Positions 15,534 to 27,398 are shown, counted from the stretch's first letter. The stretch is 64,000 nt of DNA from Vreelandella populi (GCF_003989825.1 NZ_RZHE01000006.1:372001-436000), one strand, 5' to 3'. Numbers and translations: made by a program. Notes: generated by a model from the sequence alone, not told the origin.

Positions 15534-17732
15534 ATGAATAATTCTGTATTCAGGCCCAGAGCTAGAATCATGAAAACTCTAGGTGAAGAGCTGATCAGCA
15601 GCGATAGTGTAGCTTTGATTGAGCTAGTAAAAAATGCATATGATGCAGATGCAAGCGATGTTCTAATTAAATTTACTGGCCCGTTAGATGAGGGCACAGG
15701 AAAATTAGAAGTTATAGACAATGGACGGGGAATGTCATTTGATGTTGTCAGCAGAGCCTGGATGGAGCCTGCTACCCCAAGTAAGGTCAAAGCGAAAGAA
15801 ACCGATAGCGGGCGTAGAGTTTTAGGAGAAAAAGGTATTGGCCGTTTTGCTACATCTAGGCTCGCATCAATGCTGGAATTAACTAGTCAAAAAGCAGATA
15901 GGCAACAGGAAGTATCAGCGTTATTTGACTGGACTCAGTTTGATGATGATAAAAAATACCTAGACGAGATCGAAGTATATATAGAGGAACGGCCGCCATC
16001 TATAACTTTTGAAACTGAGGGATTAAATTTACTACCTTTAAATAGCTTTCTAAAAAGTTTAAAAAAAAATCATGGCACAATTTTAGCCATGACAGGCATG
16101 AAAAGGAAATGGACAAACTCAAATTTCGATGAGATTCGTCGTGGCCTCTCTCGTTTAGTTTCTCCTTTTGAAGATATGCCAAGTTTTAATATCAAGATTA
16201 CTGCACCTGATGGTTTTGAGCAGTATTCAATGGAAATACAACCCCCAGAGATTATAAAGTATCCACACTATACTGTAGAAGGTGTCGTAAAAAGCAACGG
16301 AAGTTATTCATTAACTTATACTTCAGTAGCTGATGGCCTTCCAATAAAAGCTGAAGGTTTACTTGTACTACATCCTAAATCCGGCTGGGTTATGAGAGAT
16401 GGTATTAAAGCGGAAGACTTTCAAGAAAATTATTCCCCGCCTGAGTGCGGAGAACTAAACATTAAGCTTAGAGTTTGGGATAGAGATGAATTAGGTAATG
16501 TAAAACAAAAAGTTGGTGGAACTATATCTAGCATCCGAAAAGATTTAGATAATTTTGCAGGCATTAATATATATCGAGATGGGTTTCGTGTTATGCCTTA
16601 CGGTGAGCCAAATAATGATTGGTTAAGGCTTGATATAAGACGTGTACAAAAACCTACTTACAGGCTTTCAAATAACCAGATACTTGGTTATGTATCGATT
16701 ACGGCAGGTTCAAATCCAGAATTGAAAGATCAGTCTAATAGAGAAGGTTTAAGAGAAAACCAAGCATATTCTGACTTGAAGGATATTATGAAATGCTTAC
16801 TCTCACGTTTGGAAGATATTCGATATAAATCACGTAAGAAAACTTCTGAAAAAGAAACTGATCACTCTAGCGCTAGGCAAGGAGGGCTTTTTGGCGATCT
16901 TGATCTCAGCAAGCTAAGAGATCACATATCTCAAAACAACCCTAGTGACAAGCAAGCAAAAATAATTGTAGATAATATCGAACAGGATTTTTCCCAAAGA
17001 ATGGAGGGAGTCAAGAAAATTGTATCACGATATAGTGGCTTAGCAACTTTAGGAAAACTTGTTGACGCTGTTCTTCATGAAGGGCGCCAGCCCCTAGCTG
17101 TTATTACCGGTCAGTCTAAATTAGCACAAGAAGATCTTGAAGACTTTAGTTATATGAAACACAAAGAACTTCTTGTTCCCTATGAGCGCCTTAACACAAT
17201 AAAAGGTCAAGCAGCTTCTCTTAATCAAATATTTAAAAGGATAGAGCCGTTTGGAGGAAGAAAGGTAGGTCGCCCATCACAGTTATATTTGGAAAACGTT
17301 ATTAATGACGCTTTTAAAATCCTTTATAGCAAATTAAAAGACGCATCTATAGCGTATGAAATATCTAATACTGAAACATTAGTTAGGGTTGACCCTCAGG
17401 AAATACAGCAAATAATAATCAACCTCATAGATAATAGTATCTATTGGTTACAATTTACTCCCAAAATTTCTAGAAAAATATCTGTTATTTTACGTCGTGT
17501 GGAAAACATTGGTGTTGAAATATTATTTTCCGACAGCGGCCCTGGCGTTCCAGAAGATGATAAAGACACTATTTTTGATGCTTATTATTCAACAAGAGAG
17601 GATGGCGCAGGTTTGGGATTATCTATTATAGGAGAGATGGTTTCTAACTATTATAGCGGCTCACTAGAACTCGTTAATGGTGGTCCATTGCCAGGGGCTA
17701 CTTTTAGAATAATGCTTTGCAAAAGGGTTTAA
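15534..17732 (+). CDS. Dual GHKL ATPase / histidine-kinase-like protein, candidate defence sensor
   Basis: 732 residues, no membrane segment or signal peptide. Two ATP-binding GHKL domains are visible. The first (about 1-230) is Hsp90/MORC-like: the N-box ELVKNAYDAD (Glu30, Asn34, Asp37), IDNGRGM (62-67) and the lid GEKGIGRFA (98-106). The second is histidine-kinase-like: a DHp-type helix with HEGRQPLAV (His515), an N-box around IINLIDNS (Asn630, Asn634), DSGPGVP (667-673) and GAGLGLS (691-697). A coiled linker (420-500) joins them. The receiver-domain gene follows 2 nt later, so a two-component-like relay is likely, with the MORC-like half as a possible sensor or clamp. It lies beside a restriction-modification pair. 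I do not know a characterised system with exactly this architecture; a defence role is inference. Confidence 0.85.
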   Translation: MNNSVFRPRARIMKTLGEELISSDSVALIELVKNAYDADASDVLIKFTGPLDEGTGKLEVIDNGRGMSFDVVSRAWMEPATPSKVKAKETDSGRRVLGEKGIGRFATSRLASMLELTSQKADRQQEVSALFDWTQFDDDKKYLDEIEVYIEERPPSITFETEGLNLLPLNSFLKSLKKNHGTILAMTGMKRKWTNSNFDEIRRGLSRLVSPFEDMPSFNIKITAPDGFEQYSMEIQPPEIIKYPHYTVEGVVKSNGSYSLTYTSVADGLPIKAEGLLVLHPKSGWVMRDGIKAEDFQENYSPPECGELNIKLRVWDRDELGNVKQKVGGTISSIRKDLDNFAGINIYRDGFRVMPYGEPNNDWLRLDIRRVQKPTYRLSNNQILGYVSITAGSNPELKDQSNREGLRENQAYSDLKDIMKCLLSRLEDIRYKSRKKTSEKETDHSSARQGGLFGDLDLSKLRDHISQNNPSDKQAKIIVDNIEQDFSQRMEGVKKIVSRYSGLATLGKLVDAVLHEGRQPLAVITGQSKLAQEDLEDFSYMKHKELLVPYERLNTIKGQAASLNQIFKRIEPFGGRKVGRPSQLYLENVINDAFKILYSKLKDASIAYEISNTETLVRVDPQEIQQIIINLIDNSIYWLQFTPKISRKISVILRRVENIGVEILFSDSGPGVPEDDKDTIFDAYYSTREDGAGLGLSIIGEMVSNYYSGSLELVNGGPLPGATFRIMLCKRV

Positions 17733-17734
17733 AA

Positions 17735-18865
17735 ATGAACTGGAATTTCTTAATTATTGATGATCAGGAACAGTTAGCTCAACAAACTGCTGACATAGTT
17801 TCCAGCCAACGAACTCTGAAAGGGGTAAATGGTCTCGAAGATGGGCAAATAATAAGTTGCGAAATTGTCTCAGATTTTGAAGAAGCAAAGATAAAAATTC
17901 GAACTTCAAAATATGATTTAGCAATCATCGACCTTAGAGATGAGGCGTCTAATAATGATATTAAGGGAAAAGAAATACTGGAGAGTTTACGAAAAGAGCA
18001 ATTTATCCCTGTAATATTTTATTCTGGGTTCGCACATAAGGTAGAAAACTTACGCACCCCTTTTGTTCAAGTTTTAGCAAAAGGAGATGATGATGCGGAT
18101 TTATTAAGAGAAGCTGTAAAAAGTATTTTTAATACACGGCTCCCTCATTTGGTAAGACATATACAAGAAAAACAAAGAGAATATCTATGGGATCATGTTC
18201 AAAACCACTGGAGCAATACTGATGAGCTTAAAGAAGATGGAGAATTAGCCTATCTTTTAGCACGGCGATTATCAAGCTCGCTGACTGCCGAGTCAATTAG
18301 AGGTTTTTTGAACCCTGATCAAGAAGTACCTAGGATCGTTCATCCTGTTGAATATTATATTTGGCCATCATTGGAAGGAAATATTTCTTTAGGGGACATT
18401 TATAAAAAAGACAAAACCAGCGACTATTATTTAGTAATAAATCCCGCTTGCGATCTGGACCAAGGCAAAACCGAAAGCGCTCTTTTTGTTAAATGCCTTC
18501 CAATTGAGGGGTTTTCTGAGTTCTCAGATGTATCGCAAAGCAAGAAAACTGGTAGTGAAATATCTAAGTCTAAAAAGAAGCAATTAAGAAGCCTTGTCTG
18601 TGATAATAGAAAATCTCAACCTGAGCGATACAAATATATACCTGGAACATCTTTCATGCCTCACTTAATAGCAGATTTTCAGCATTTAAGCCAAGAGCCT
18701 ATTGCGAGAATTACCGAAGCTGATAACTATGAGAGAGTTGCAACGCTAGATAGCCCTTTTGCTGAAGCGATACAAGCCCGATTTGCACGATACTATAGTC
18801 GTTTTGGAGTTCCAGATTTAGATTTTGATAACGTAACAGATGCATTGATTTCAAAAATAAATTAG
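17735..18865 (+). CDS. Receiver-domain protein with a C-terminal domain of unknown function
   Basis: 376 residues from ATG 17735, 2 nt after the GHKL stop, with AAAAGGG as ribosome site. The N-terminal domain (1-130) is a receiver with its full phosphorylation set: Asp9-Asp10, phospho-acceptor Asp66 (AIIDLRDE), Ser97 (IFYSGF) and Lys116 (LAKGDD). It resembles the divergent response-receiver type rather than classical CheY. The C-terminal 230 residues are not a DNA-binding output: they show INPACDLDQ (Cys239), FMPHLIADFQHL (His310) and a conserved-looking tail LDSPFAEAIQARFARYYSRFGVPD. This domain is probably the effector or an adaptor. It is AT-rich like its partner. Function unknown. Confidence 0.8.
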   Translation: MNWNFLIIDDQEQLAQQTADIVSSQRTLKGVNGLEDGQIISCEIVSDFEEAKIKIRTSKYDLAIIDLRDEASNNDIKGKEILESLRKEQFIPVIFYSGFAHKVENLRTPFVQVLAKGDDDADLLREAVKSIFNTRLPHLVRHIQEKQREYLWDHVQNHWSNTDELKEDGELAYLLARRLSSSLTAESIRGFLNPDQEVPRIVHPVEYYIWPSLEGNISLGDIYKKDKTSDYYLVINPACDLDQGKTESALFVKCLPIEGFSEFSDVSQSKKTGSEISKSKKKQLRSLVCDNRKSQPERYKYIPGTSFMPHLIADFQHLSQEPIARITEADNYERVATLDSPFAEAIQARFARYYSRFGVPDLDFDNVTDALISKIN

Positions 18866-18885
18866 AAATATATTAAATATACTAT

Positions 18886-18913
18886 TCTGAGCGGATTATT
18901 TGATCCGCTCAGA
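18886..18913. repeat. Perfect hairpin after the receiver gene
   Basis: An 11-bp perfect stem TCTGAGCGGAT/ATCCGCTCAGA with a 6-nt loop, 20 nt after the receiver gene stop. There is no T run on the plus strand (AAAAACC follows), so it is a weak or Rho-assisted terminator, or a processing structure. Confidence 0.55.
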
Positions 18914-18956
18914 AAAACCAACTTTCATTAACTTATTAAAATTTATTTTAATATCC

Positions 18957-18993
18957 TTAAAATATAACAAAAGTCACCTAGTTTCGGTGACTT
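18957..18993 (-). terminator. Terminator of guaBA
   Basis: On the minus strand, stem AAGTCACC/GGTGACTT with a 7-nt loop followed by TTTTGTTATATTTT, 28 nt past the guaA stop. It ends the guaBA transcript and marks the right border of the island. Confidence 0.75.
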
Positions 18994-19020
18994 AAGCTAA
19001 TCATGCAAGGTTATTAAACC

Positions 19021-20598
19021 TCACTCCCACTCAATCGTAGCCGGCGGCTTACTACTCACATCATAAGTCACCCGCGAAACCCCACCCAGCTCATTGATAA
19101 TCCGATTGGAAACGGTCTCCAGCAGCTCATAGGGCAGGTGCGCCCAGCGGGCGGTCATGAAGTCGATGGTTTCTACCGCGCGGATGGCGATGACCCACTC
19201 GTAGCGGCGGCCGTCGCCGACAACGCCTACCGATTTCACCGGCAGGAACACGGCAAACGCCTGGCTGGTTTTTTCGTACCAGCCGGCGGCGCGCAGCTCT
19301 TCGATGAAGATGGCGTCGGCTTCACGCAGAATGTCGGCGTACTCTTTCTTCACTTCGCCCAGAATCCGCACGCCCAGGCCCGGCCCCGGGAAGGGGTGGC
19401 GGTACACCATGTCGTAGGGCAAGCCGAGTTCCAGGCCGAGCTTGCGCACTTCGTCCTTGAACAGCTCACGCAGCGGCTCGACCAGCTTGAGCTTCATGGT
19501 TTCTGGCAGGCCGCCCACGTTGTGGTGGGATTTGATCACGTGGGATTTGCCGGTCTTGCTGGCGGCGGATTCGATCACGTCCGGGTAAATGGTGCCCTGG
19601 GCCAGGAAATCGACGCCATCGATCTTGCTGGCCTCAATATCGAACACGTCAATAAACGTGTTGCCGATGATCTTGCGCTTGGCTTCCGGGTCTTTCTCGC
19701 CTGCAAGCTTGCTCAGGAACAGGTCTTCAGCGTCTACACGGATGACCTTAACGCCCATGTGCTTGGCGAAGGTTTCCATCACCTGGTCGCCTTCGTCTTT
19801 ACGCAGCAGGCCGTTATCCACGAATACGCAGGTCAGCTGGTCGCCAATCGCTTTGTGCAAAAGCGCGGCTACGACTGAAGAGTCCACACCACCGGAAAGG
19901 CCGAGCAGTACATGGCGGTCGCCTACCTGCTCGCGTACGCGCTGTACCTGGTCTTCGATGATTTGCGCAGGCGTCCAGAGTTTTTCGGCTTTACAAATAT
20001 CCAGCACGAAGTGCTCAAGCATCCGCTGGCCTTGCAGGGTGTGGGTCACTTCGGGGTGGAACTGTACGCCGTAGAACTGCTTCTCTTCCCAGACCATAGC
20101 GGCAATCGGACAGCTGGGTGTGGAGGCTGTCACGGTGAACTCGGCAGGCGCTTTGGCTACCTTGTCGCCGTGGCTCATCCATACGTCCAGCAGGGCTTTG
20201 CCGGTGTTGGCGTCTACGTGGTCTTTGATGTCTTTGAACAGCGCGTTTTCAGCGTCGATGCTGATTTGCGCGTAGCCAAACTCGCTCTTGTTGGAGCCTT
20301 CTACCTTACCGCCCAGCTGCTCGGCCATAGTTTGCATGCCGTAGCAAACGCCAAACACGGGCAGGTTCATTTCGAACACGCACTGAGGCGCACGCGGGGA
20401 ATCCAGCTCGGTCACGGATTCCGGGCCGCCGGCCAGGATGATGCCATTGGGGTTGTACTCGCGGATCTCTTCTTCGGTGATATCGAAGGCGCGAACCTCG
20501 GAAAATACGCCAATCTCGCGTACCCGGCGGGCGATCAGCTGCGTGTACTGTGAGCCGAAGTCGAGAATCAGGATTTTATGGGAGTGGATATCATTCAT
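19021..20598 (-). CDS. guaA: GMP synthase (glutamine-hydrolysing)
   Basis: 525 residues from ATG 20598, the same length as the E. coli enzyme. It converts XMP to GMP. The N-terminal class I glutamine amidotransferase domain has Cys85 (FGVCYGMQ) and the His-Glu pair in FHPEVTHT. The ATP-pyrophosphatase domain has the SGGVDSSV P-loop, and the C-terminal dimerisation domain ends in PPATIEWE. It lies 94 nt after guaB in the same direction, with a hairpin between the two. The 3' end of guaA is a known integration hotspot, and here it faces the AT-rich defence island. Confidence 0.97.
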   Translation of the reverse strand: MNDIHSHKILILDFGSQYTQLIARRVREIGVFSEVRAFDITEEEIREYNPNGIILAGGPESVTELDSPRAPQCVFEMNLPVFGVCYGMQTMAEQLGGKVEGSNKSEFGYAQISIDAENALFKDIKDHVDANTGKALLDVWMSHGDKVAKAPAEFTVTASTPSCPIAAMVWEEKQFYGVQFHPEVTHTLQGQRMLEHFVLDICKAEKLWTPAQIIEDQVQRVREQVGDRHVLLGLSGGVDSSVVAALLHKAIGDQLTCVFVDNGLLRKDEGDQVMETFAKHMGVKVIRVDAEDLFLSKLAGEKDPEAKRKIIGNTFIDVFDIEASKIDGVDFLAQGTIYPDVIESAASKTGKSHVIKSHHNVGGLPETMKLKLVEPLRELFKDEVRKLGLELGLPYDMVYRHPFPGPGLGVRILGEVKKEYADILREADAIFIEELRAAGWYEKTSQAFAVFLPVKSVGVVGDGRRYEWVIAIRAVETIDFMTARWAHLPYELLETVSNRIINELGGVSRVTYDVSSKPPATIEWE

Positions 20599-20641
20599 GG
20601 CGGTATCTCGATTGAGCCGTATGAAGGCTACTAGTAAGGCT

Positions 20642-20672
20642 AAAAAGCAAGCGGCGGGGCAAAGCCCGCCGC
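20642..20672 (-). terminator. Intercistronic hairpin between guaB and guaA
   Basis: A GC-only 8-bp stem (GCGGCGGG/CCCGCCGC) with a 6-nt loop, followed on the minus strand by TTGCTTTTT. It probably reduces read-through from guaB to guaA rather than fully stopping it. Confidence 0.65.
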
Positions 20673-20692
20673 CATTCAACTAAAAGCGCTGG

Positions 20693-22926
<2,234 letters not shown>

Positions 22927-22930
22927 CCTT

Positions 22931-24268
22931 ATGGCTACTTCCTCCCAGGCCCTTTCCGTCAGCGAACTCAACAAACAGGCCCGCCAGGCGCTTGAGCGCG
23001 ATGTGGGCGAGGTTTGGGTGGAAGGCGAGCTTTCCAATGTTTCCCGCCCGGCGTCGGGGCATATCTACTTCACGCTCAAAGATGACCGCGCCCAGGTGCG
23101 CTGCGCACTGTTTCGCCAGCGGGCGCGCTTTGTATCCGCCCCCATGCGCGATGGCGATCAGGTAAAACTGCGTGGGCGGGTATCGCTGTTTGAGCCACGC
23201 GGCGACTACCAACTGATTGCCGAGGCCGTGCAGGCGGCAGGCTTGGGCGAGCTGCTGGCTGCGTTTGAACGCCTCAAAGCCCAGTTGGATGCCGAGGGCG
23301 TGTTTGCCAATACGCGCCCCCTGCCCTTTCCGCCGCGCAAGATTCTGATTTTAAGCTCGGCCACCGGCGCGGCCATTCGCGATGTGCTGGCGGTATTGGC
23401 GGCGCGCTGGCCCTTGGCGGATGTCACGCTAATCCCGGTGCCGGTGCAGGGTGTGGAAGCCGCACCCGCGATGATCGCCTCCCTTGGGCTACTCAACCGC
23501 CAAGCAAGGCTGGACCCTGAACGGGATGTGGTGTTGATTACCCGGGGCGGCGGCAGCCTGGAAGATTTGTGGTCATTTAATAACGAACACCTGGCGCGGG
23601 CGATTTTTCATTCACGCCTGCCGGTAATGTCAGCGGTGGGCCATGAGGTGGATGTCACGCTGGCCGATTTCGCCGCCGATGTTCGTGCCCCTACTCCGTC
23701 GGCCGCCGCCGAGCGCCTGGTGCCGGATCAACACGCCTTGAAGCGTCAGCTGGCCGACCAGCAAAGCCGCCTGCACCGCGCCATGCAGCGGCGGCTAGAG
23801 CGTGATAGCCAACAGCTGGATAGCCTGCGCGCACGGCTCAGGCATCCCGGCGAGCAGTTAAACCGCCAGCGCCAGCACGTGACGACACTCGCCCAGCGCT
23901 TAACCCGCGCCATGCAGCAAACGCTTACTCAGCAGCAAACACGGGTAACGCAACTGGGCAGGCGCTTGGCGAGCCAGGACATGGCGCGCCTGCACCGCGC
24001 AGAAAGCGAACGGATTAGCCAGCTGCACCGCCGTTTGGAAAACGCCATGCAGCGCCAGCTTCAACGCCAGCAAGCCCGCTTAACCAGCGCCGCGCGGGAG
24101 CTAAACGCCATCAGCCCGCTGGCCGTGCTGGGCCGGGGCTACGCCATTGCCCAGGATGACAAGGGCCAGGTCGTGCGCCGCGCCGAGGAGACCCAGCCAG
24201 GCCAGAAGCTCTCGCTGCGCTTGGGTGAAGGCAGGCTGAGTATCGAGGTAAAGCGGCGTTTCAAGTAG
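22931..24268 (+). CDS. xseA: Exodeoxyribonuclease VII large subunit
   Basis: 445 residues, the usual length. It has an N-terminal OB-fold (VWVEGELSNVSRPASGHIYFTLKD), the catalytic domain with ITRGGGSLEDLWSFN and SAVGHEVDVTLADFAADVRAPTPSAAAE, and then a long coiled coil (about 265-400) rich in Gln and Arg. With XseB it degrades single-stranded DNA in both directions during mismatch repair and recombination. It lies 4 nt after the DsbA-family gene. Confidence 0.96.
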   Translation: MATSSQALSVSELNKQARQALERDVGEVWVEGELSNVSRPASGHIYFTLKDDRAQVRCALFRQRARFVSAPMRDGDQVKLRGRVSLFEPRGDYQLIAEAVQAAGLGELLAAFERLKAQLDAEGVFANTRPLPFPPRKILILSSATGAAIRDVLAVLAARWPLADVTLIPVPVQGVEAAPAMIASLGLLNRQARLDPERDVVLITRGGGSLEDLWSFNNEHLARAIFHSRLPVMSAVGHEVDVTLADFAADVRAPTPSAAAERLVPDQHALKRQLADQQSRLHRAMQRRLERDSQQLDSLRARLRHPGEQLNRQRQHVTTLAQRLTRAMQQTLTQQQTRVTQLGRRLASQDMARLHRAESERISQLHRRLENAMQRQLQRQQARLTSAARELNAISPLAVLGRGYAIAQDDKGQVVRRAEETQPGQKLSLRLGEGRLSIEVKRRFK

Positions 24269-24290
24269 CGTTGCTCAAGACCTTCGCTTG

Positions 24291-24860
24291 CTACGCTGGC
24301 GGCGTTATTGAAAACAGCTTTGGATTCGACCGAGCCTCTGCTTGAATAGCCTTATCAATCGGTGTGTCATAGGTCTTGAGTAAATATCCCAGCACCGAAT
24401 AGAAGCCGACCATGGCAATCAGGTCGATCACGGCCTCACGCCCAATCGCCTCAGCCAGCGCTTCTTCCTGGTGGCTTGCCAGCATACGCTTGTCGAGCAA
24501 CGCATCCACCGCGTTAACAATCAGGCCATCAACACCGTCAATTGCTTCAGGCACACCGCGAATAGCGTCAATTCGCGCCTCGGAAAACCCTAGCGCCAGC
24601 GCACGGCTAACATGGTGCGCCCACTCATAGGCAGATCCCAGGCGAAAGCCTGCACGCAGAATCACTACCTCGGTTAATTCGGGGCCCAGAGCATTATCCT
24701 TCACTACGTGCTGCCGCAACGGGGCCCAGGCGTTCAGCAGGGTCGGGTGATGTGCCATGGTGCGGTACACGTTCAATGCGCCCGCAAAACCTTCGCGTAA
24801 CTCTGCAAACTCTTCTGGCCAATCGGCGTCGGTCATCGGCGGGCAGGGAGACTGCTTCAT
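24291..24860 (-). CDS. Carboxymuconolactone decarboxylase family protein
   Basis: A 189-residue all-helical protein of the CMD/AhpD superfamily, seen in LTEVVILRAGFRLGSAYEWAHHVSRALALGFSEARID. The CxxC of AhpD peroxidases is missing; instead a Glu and His pair (YEWAHH) is present as in CMD-type members. ATG 24860 follows GAGGA. It lies 40 nt after the class III aminotransferase and is probably in one operon with it, so it may act in the same degradation route. The substrate is unknown. Confidence 0.85.
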   Translation of the reverse strand: MKQSPCPPMTDADWPEEFAELREGFAGALNVYRTMAHHPTLLNAWAPLRQHVVKDNALGPELTEVVILRAGFRLGSAYEWAHHVSRALALGFSEARIDAIRGVPEAIDGVDGLIVNAVDALLDKRMLASHQEEALAEAIGREAVIDLIAMVGFYSVLGYLLKTYDTPIDKAIQAEARSNPKLFSITPPA

Positions 24861-24900
24861 CTTGGCATTTCCTCTTGTATTATTTGGCTATCGCGTCAGG

Positions 24901-26226
24901 TTATTCAGTTATTGCGGCGTCAATCGACTGGGTAATCCGTTCAATAAGGAGATCAATTTCGTCCGCCTGGATGGTATACGGCGGGGCGAGCAGCACATGA
25001 TCGCCATATACGCCATCAATGGTACCGCCCATTGGATAGCTGATCAGGCCTCGTGCCATTGCCTGGCGTTTGATCTTGGCGTGAATTTTCTGAGCGGGAT
25101 CAAACGGCGTTTTTTGCTCCCGGTCTGCCACCAGTTCAATGCCACGAAACAATCCCCTTCCCCGAATATCGCCCACATAAGGTGATGCGCCCAGCGCCGC
25201 TTCAAGGCCGCTTTGTAAGCGTGCGCCCATGGCGTTGACGTTGGCCAGCGTTTCAGGCCGCGCGATAATCTCGACGACCTTGTTGGCAGCGGCCGCTGCA
25301 ACGGGGTGGCCAAGGTACGTATGCCCATGCTGAAAAAGGCCAGAGCCGTTGGCGAAGCTATCAAATATAGCGGAGGACAACATCACAGCCCCAATCGGCT
25401 GGTAGCCTCCCCCCAGGCCTTTGGCCACGGTGAGAATATCAGGCGTTATGCTGTCCTGCTCGCAGGCGAACATAGTGCCTGTGCGCCCCATGCCGCACAT
25501 GACTTCATCGAGAAGCAGCAGAACGCCATGCTGATCACAGATTTTACGCACCCGTTTGAAGTAATCAGCCTCAGAAGCCACCGCACCCAGCGTGGCTCCC
25601 ACCACGGGTTCGGCCACAAACGCCATGACGCTTTCAGGGCCCAGCTCGATAATCTTGGCCTCAAGCTCATCGGCAAGCCTTGCAGCGTACGCTTCTGGGG
25701 ATTCGTCGCTTCCCTTGTCACGGTAGGCATAGCAAGGCGAAACATGATGCGTTTGGGGCAAAAGTGGTTGGAACTGCTGTCGGCGCATGGCGTTGCCCCC
25801 GGTGGCAAGCGCACCCAGGGTATTGCCGTGGTAACTCTGGCGCCTGGCGATAATATGCCGCCGCTCCGGCCTGCCGGTTTCCACGAAATACTGGCGAGCC
25901 ATTTTTAACGCGGCCTCTACCGCTTCTGAACCGCCGGATACCAGGTAGACGTAATCCAAGCCGTCGGGCGCCAGATTCACCAGCTTCTCAGCCAGCTCCT
26001 CGGCGGCATCCGTGGTGAAAAATCCTGTATGGGCGTAGCAGAGGTTATCAATTTGGGCACGCATGGCCGCCAGCACTTCAGGGTGAGCGTGCCCCACACT
26101 CGTCACTGCCGCCCCGCCAGAGCCATCCAGGTAACGGCGCCCTTCGGTATCAGTGATATAGACGCCTTGCGCTGATGCCGCATGCGGCAACGGCTGGCCA
26201 ATGCTGCGATGAAGAATATGAGCCAT
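24901..26226 (-). CDS. Class III pyridoxal-phosphate aminotransferase
   Basis: 441 residues, an omega-amino-acid type aminotransferase of fold type I. It has the cofactor-binding SGGSEAVEAALKMARQY, LLLLDEVMCGMGRTG with the PLP-ring Asp, and the Schiff-base lysine in TVAKGLGGGYQPIGAVM. The closest feel is with aspartate-aminotransferase-family/beta-alanine-pyruvate transaminase-like proteins of unassigned substrate. It is divergent from an RpiR regulator with about 200 bp between, and upstream of the CMD-family gene. This looks like a small regulated catabolic operon for an amine. Confidence 0.9.
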   Translation of the reverse strand: MAHILHRSIGQPLPHAASAQGVYITDTEGRRYLDGSGGAAVTSVGHAHPEVLAAMRAQIDNLCYAHTGFFTTDAAEELAEKLVNLAPDGLDYVYLVSGGSEAVEAALKMARQYFVETGRPERRHIIARRQSYHGNTLGALATGGNAMRRQQFQPLLPQTHHVSPCYAYRDKGSDESPEAYAARLADELEAKIIELGPESVMAFVAEPVVGATLGAVASEADYFKRVRKICDQHGVLLLLDEVMCGMGRTGTMFACEQDSITPDILTVAKGLGGGYQPIGAVMLSSAIFDSFANGSGLFQHGHTYLGHPVAAAAANKVVEIIARPETLANVNAMGARLQSGLEAALGASPYVGDIRGRGLFRGIELVADREQKTPFDPAQKIHAKIKRQAMARGLISYPMGGTIDGVYGDHVLLAPPYTIQADEIDLLIERITQSIDAAITE

Positions 26227-26317
26227 GTACCTTTCCTCTTCCAGACGCTCTTTTCAAACGCAAGAGTGGCACGACCTTACCTTTCAATGCAACATAACAA
26301 TCATAAATTTAAATATT

Positions 26318-26339
26318 AAAACAAATGGATCATTGTTTT
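26318..26339. promoter_or_regulatory. Inverted repeat between the aminotransferase and RpiR genes
   Basis: Perfect 7-bp arms AAAACAA/TTGTTTT separated by 8 nt in an AT-rich divergent promoter region. A plausible RpiR-family operator; no experimental consensus was matched. Confidence 0.4.
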
Positions 26340-26422
26340 GTTTAAAAACTCCCGATTACACTCATGCGCTGTTGCACCGATTCATTCCTTCAGGCGCATG
26401 TTGTATAGAGAGGCACTCCCCT

Positions 26423-27310
26423 ATGTCACAGAGCGATCCGCTAAGAGAGCAGATCATTGCTCAGTTCGATGGCATGTCAGCACAGCTGCAACAGGCAGCG
26501 CGCTACGTACTTGAGCATCCAGAAGAAGTGGCATTGGTATCCATGCGGGAATTGGCACGCCTGGCTGGGGTTCAGCCGGCGACCATGACGCGGCTGGCCA
26601 AGGTGCTGGGCTTTCAAGGCTACAATGACATTCGTACCCACTACGCGGAAACGGTGCGTAGGGGAAACGACGGTTTCGCTGCCAAGGTACGCCAACGAGA
26701 TGTTGAGGCGGCTAGCACCCCGGGAAGTGATATCGCCTATCACATGCTGCACGGGCTGAGCGCCCAGATTGCAGCGCTCTGTGAGCCCGAGCCGCTACAT
26801 CGCTTGACCGCCATGGCTAACAGGTTGGCGGCGGCTAAAAAAGTCTATGTCCTGGGGTTACGCTCAAGCCATGTGGTGGCTTGGCATTTTCATTACGTCA
26901 TGTCGCTGTTGGGCGAGCGTTCGGTTCATCTTGACGGCCCTGCCGGCACGGGCGGCGATGCCTTGATTCGTGCCAAGCCTGATGAGGTAGTGCTGGTCAT
27001 ATCCATCAAACCCTACGCGTTAGATACGCTGACGCTTGCGCAGCTGGCAAAAGATAAAGGCTTGGCTATTCTCTCGATTACCGATAGCGAGGTATCACCG
27101 CTGGCGGGGATTTCCGACCATACAATTTATTGCGCCACAGAAAGCTACAGCTTCTTTCATACGCTGGCCCCTGCCCTTGCCGTCTCGGAAGTGCTCTGCA
27201 CTTTGCTGGCCGAGCTTGACCGCCCTACAGCACTGAAAGCACTCCAGCACGCTGATGATCACCTCTTACATCTTAAAACCTACTCAAATACGCTCCCCCG
27301 ACGAGAGTGA
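26423..27310 (+). CDS. MurR/RpiR family transcriptional regulator
   Basis: 295 residues from ATG 26423; upstream in-frame codons are ignored. The N-terminal RpiR helix-turn-helix reads VSMRELARLAGVQPATMTRLAKVLGFQGYNDIR. A C-terminal SIS phosphosugar-binding domain follows (VYVLGLRSSHVVAWHFHYVMSLLG and VLVISIKPYALDTLTLAQLAKDKGLAILSITDS). It is divergent from the aminotransferase and likely represses it. The SIS domain hints at a sugar-phosphate-like ligand, although many members sense other metabolites. Confidence 0.9.
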   Translation: MSQSDPLREQIIAQFDGMSAQLQQAARYVLEHPEEVALVSMRELARLAGVQPATMTRLAKVLGFQGYNDIRTHYAETVRRGNDGFAAKVRQRDVEAASTPGSDIAYHMLHGLSAQIAALCEPEPLHRLTAMANRLAAAKKVYVLGLRSSHVVAWHFHYVMSLLGERSVHLDGPAGTGGDALIRAKPDEVVLVISIKPYALDTLTLAQLAKDKGLAILSITDSEVSPLAGISDHTIYCATESYSFFHTLAPALAVSEVLCTLLAELDRPTALKALQHADDHLLHLKTYSNTLPRRE

Positions 27311-27398
27311 ACGGCACCGCTCTGGCTAGACTTTTGAACATGGCAGGACGTAGATCAGGCCTTTAGATGTAAGCTCTGGATCAGCAGGTGCACCCCAT

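Noticed and set aside
18886-18913. Strong terminator of the receiver gene
   Set aside because: The perfect stem lacks a T run on that strand, so it is listed only as a hairpin.
19138-20553. Long open frames on the plus strand (246, 161 and 213 residues) opposite guaA
   Set aside because: They mirror the GC-rich codons of guaA, show no family pattern and have no ribosome sites.
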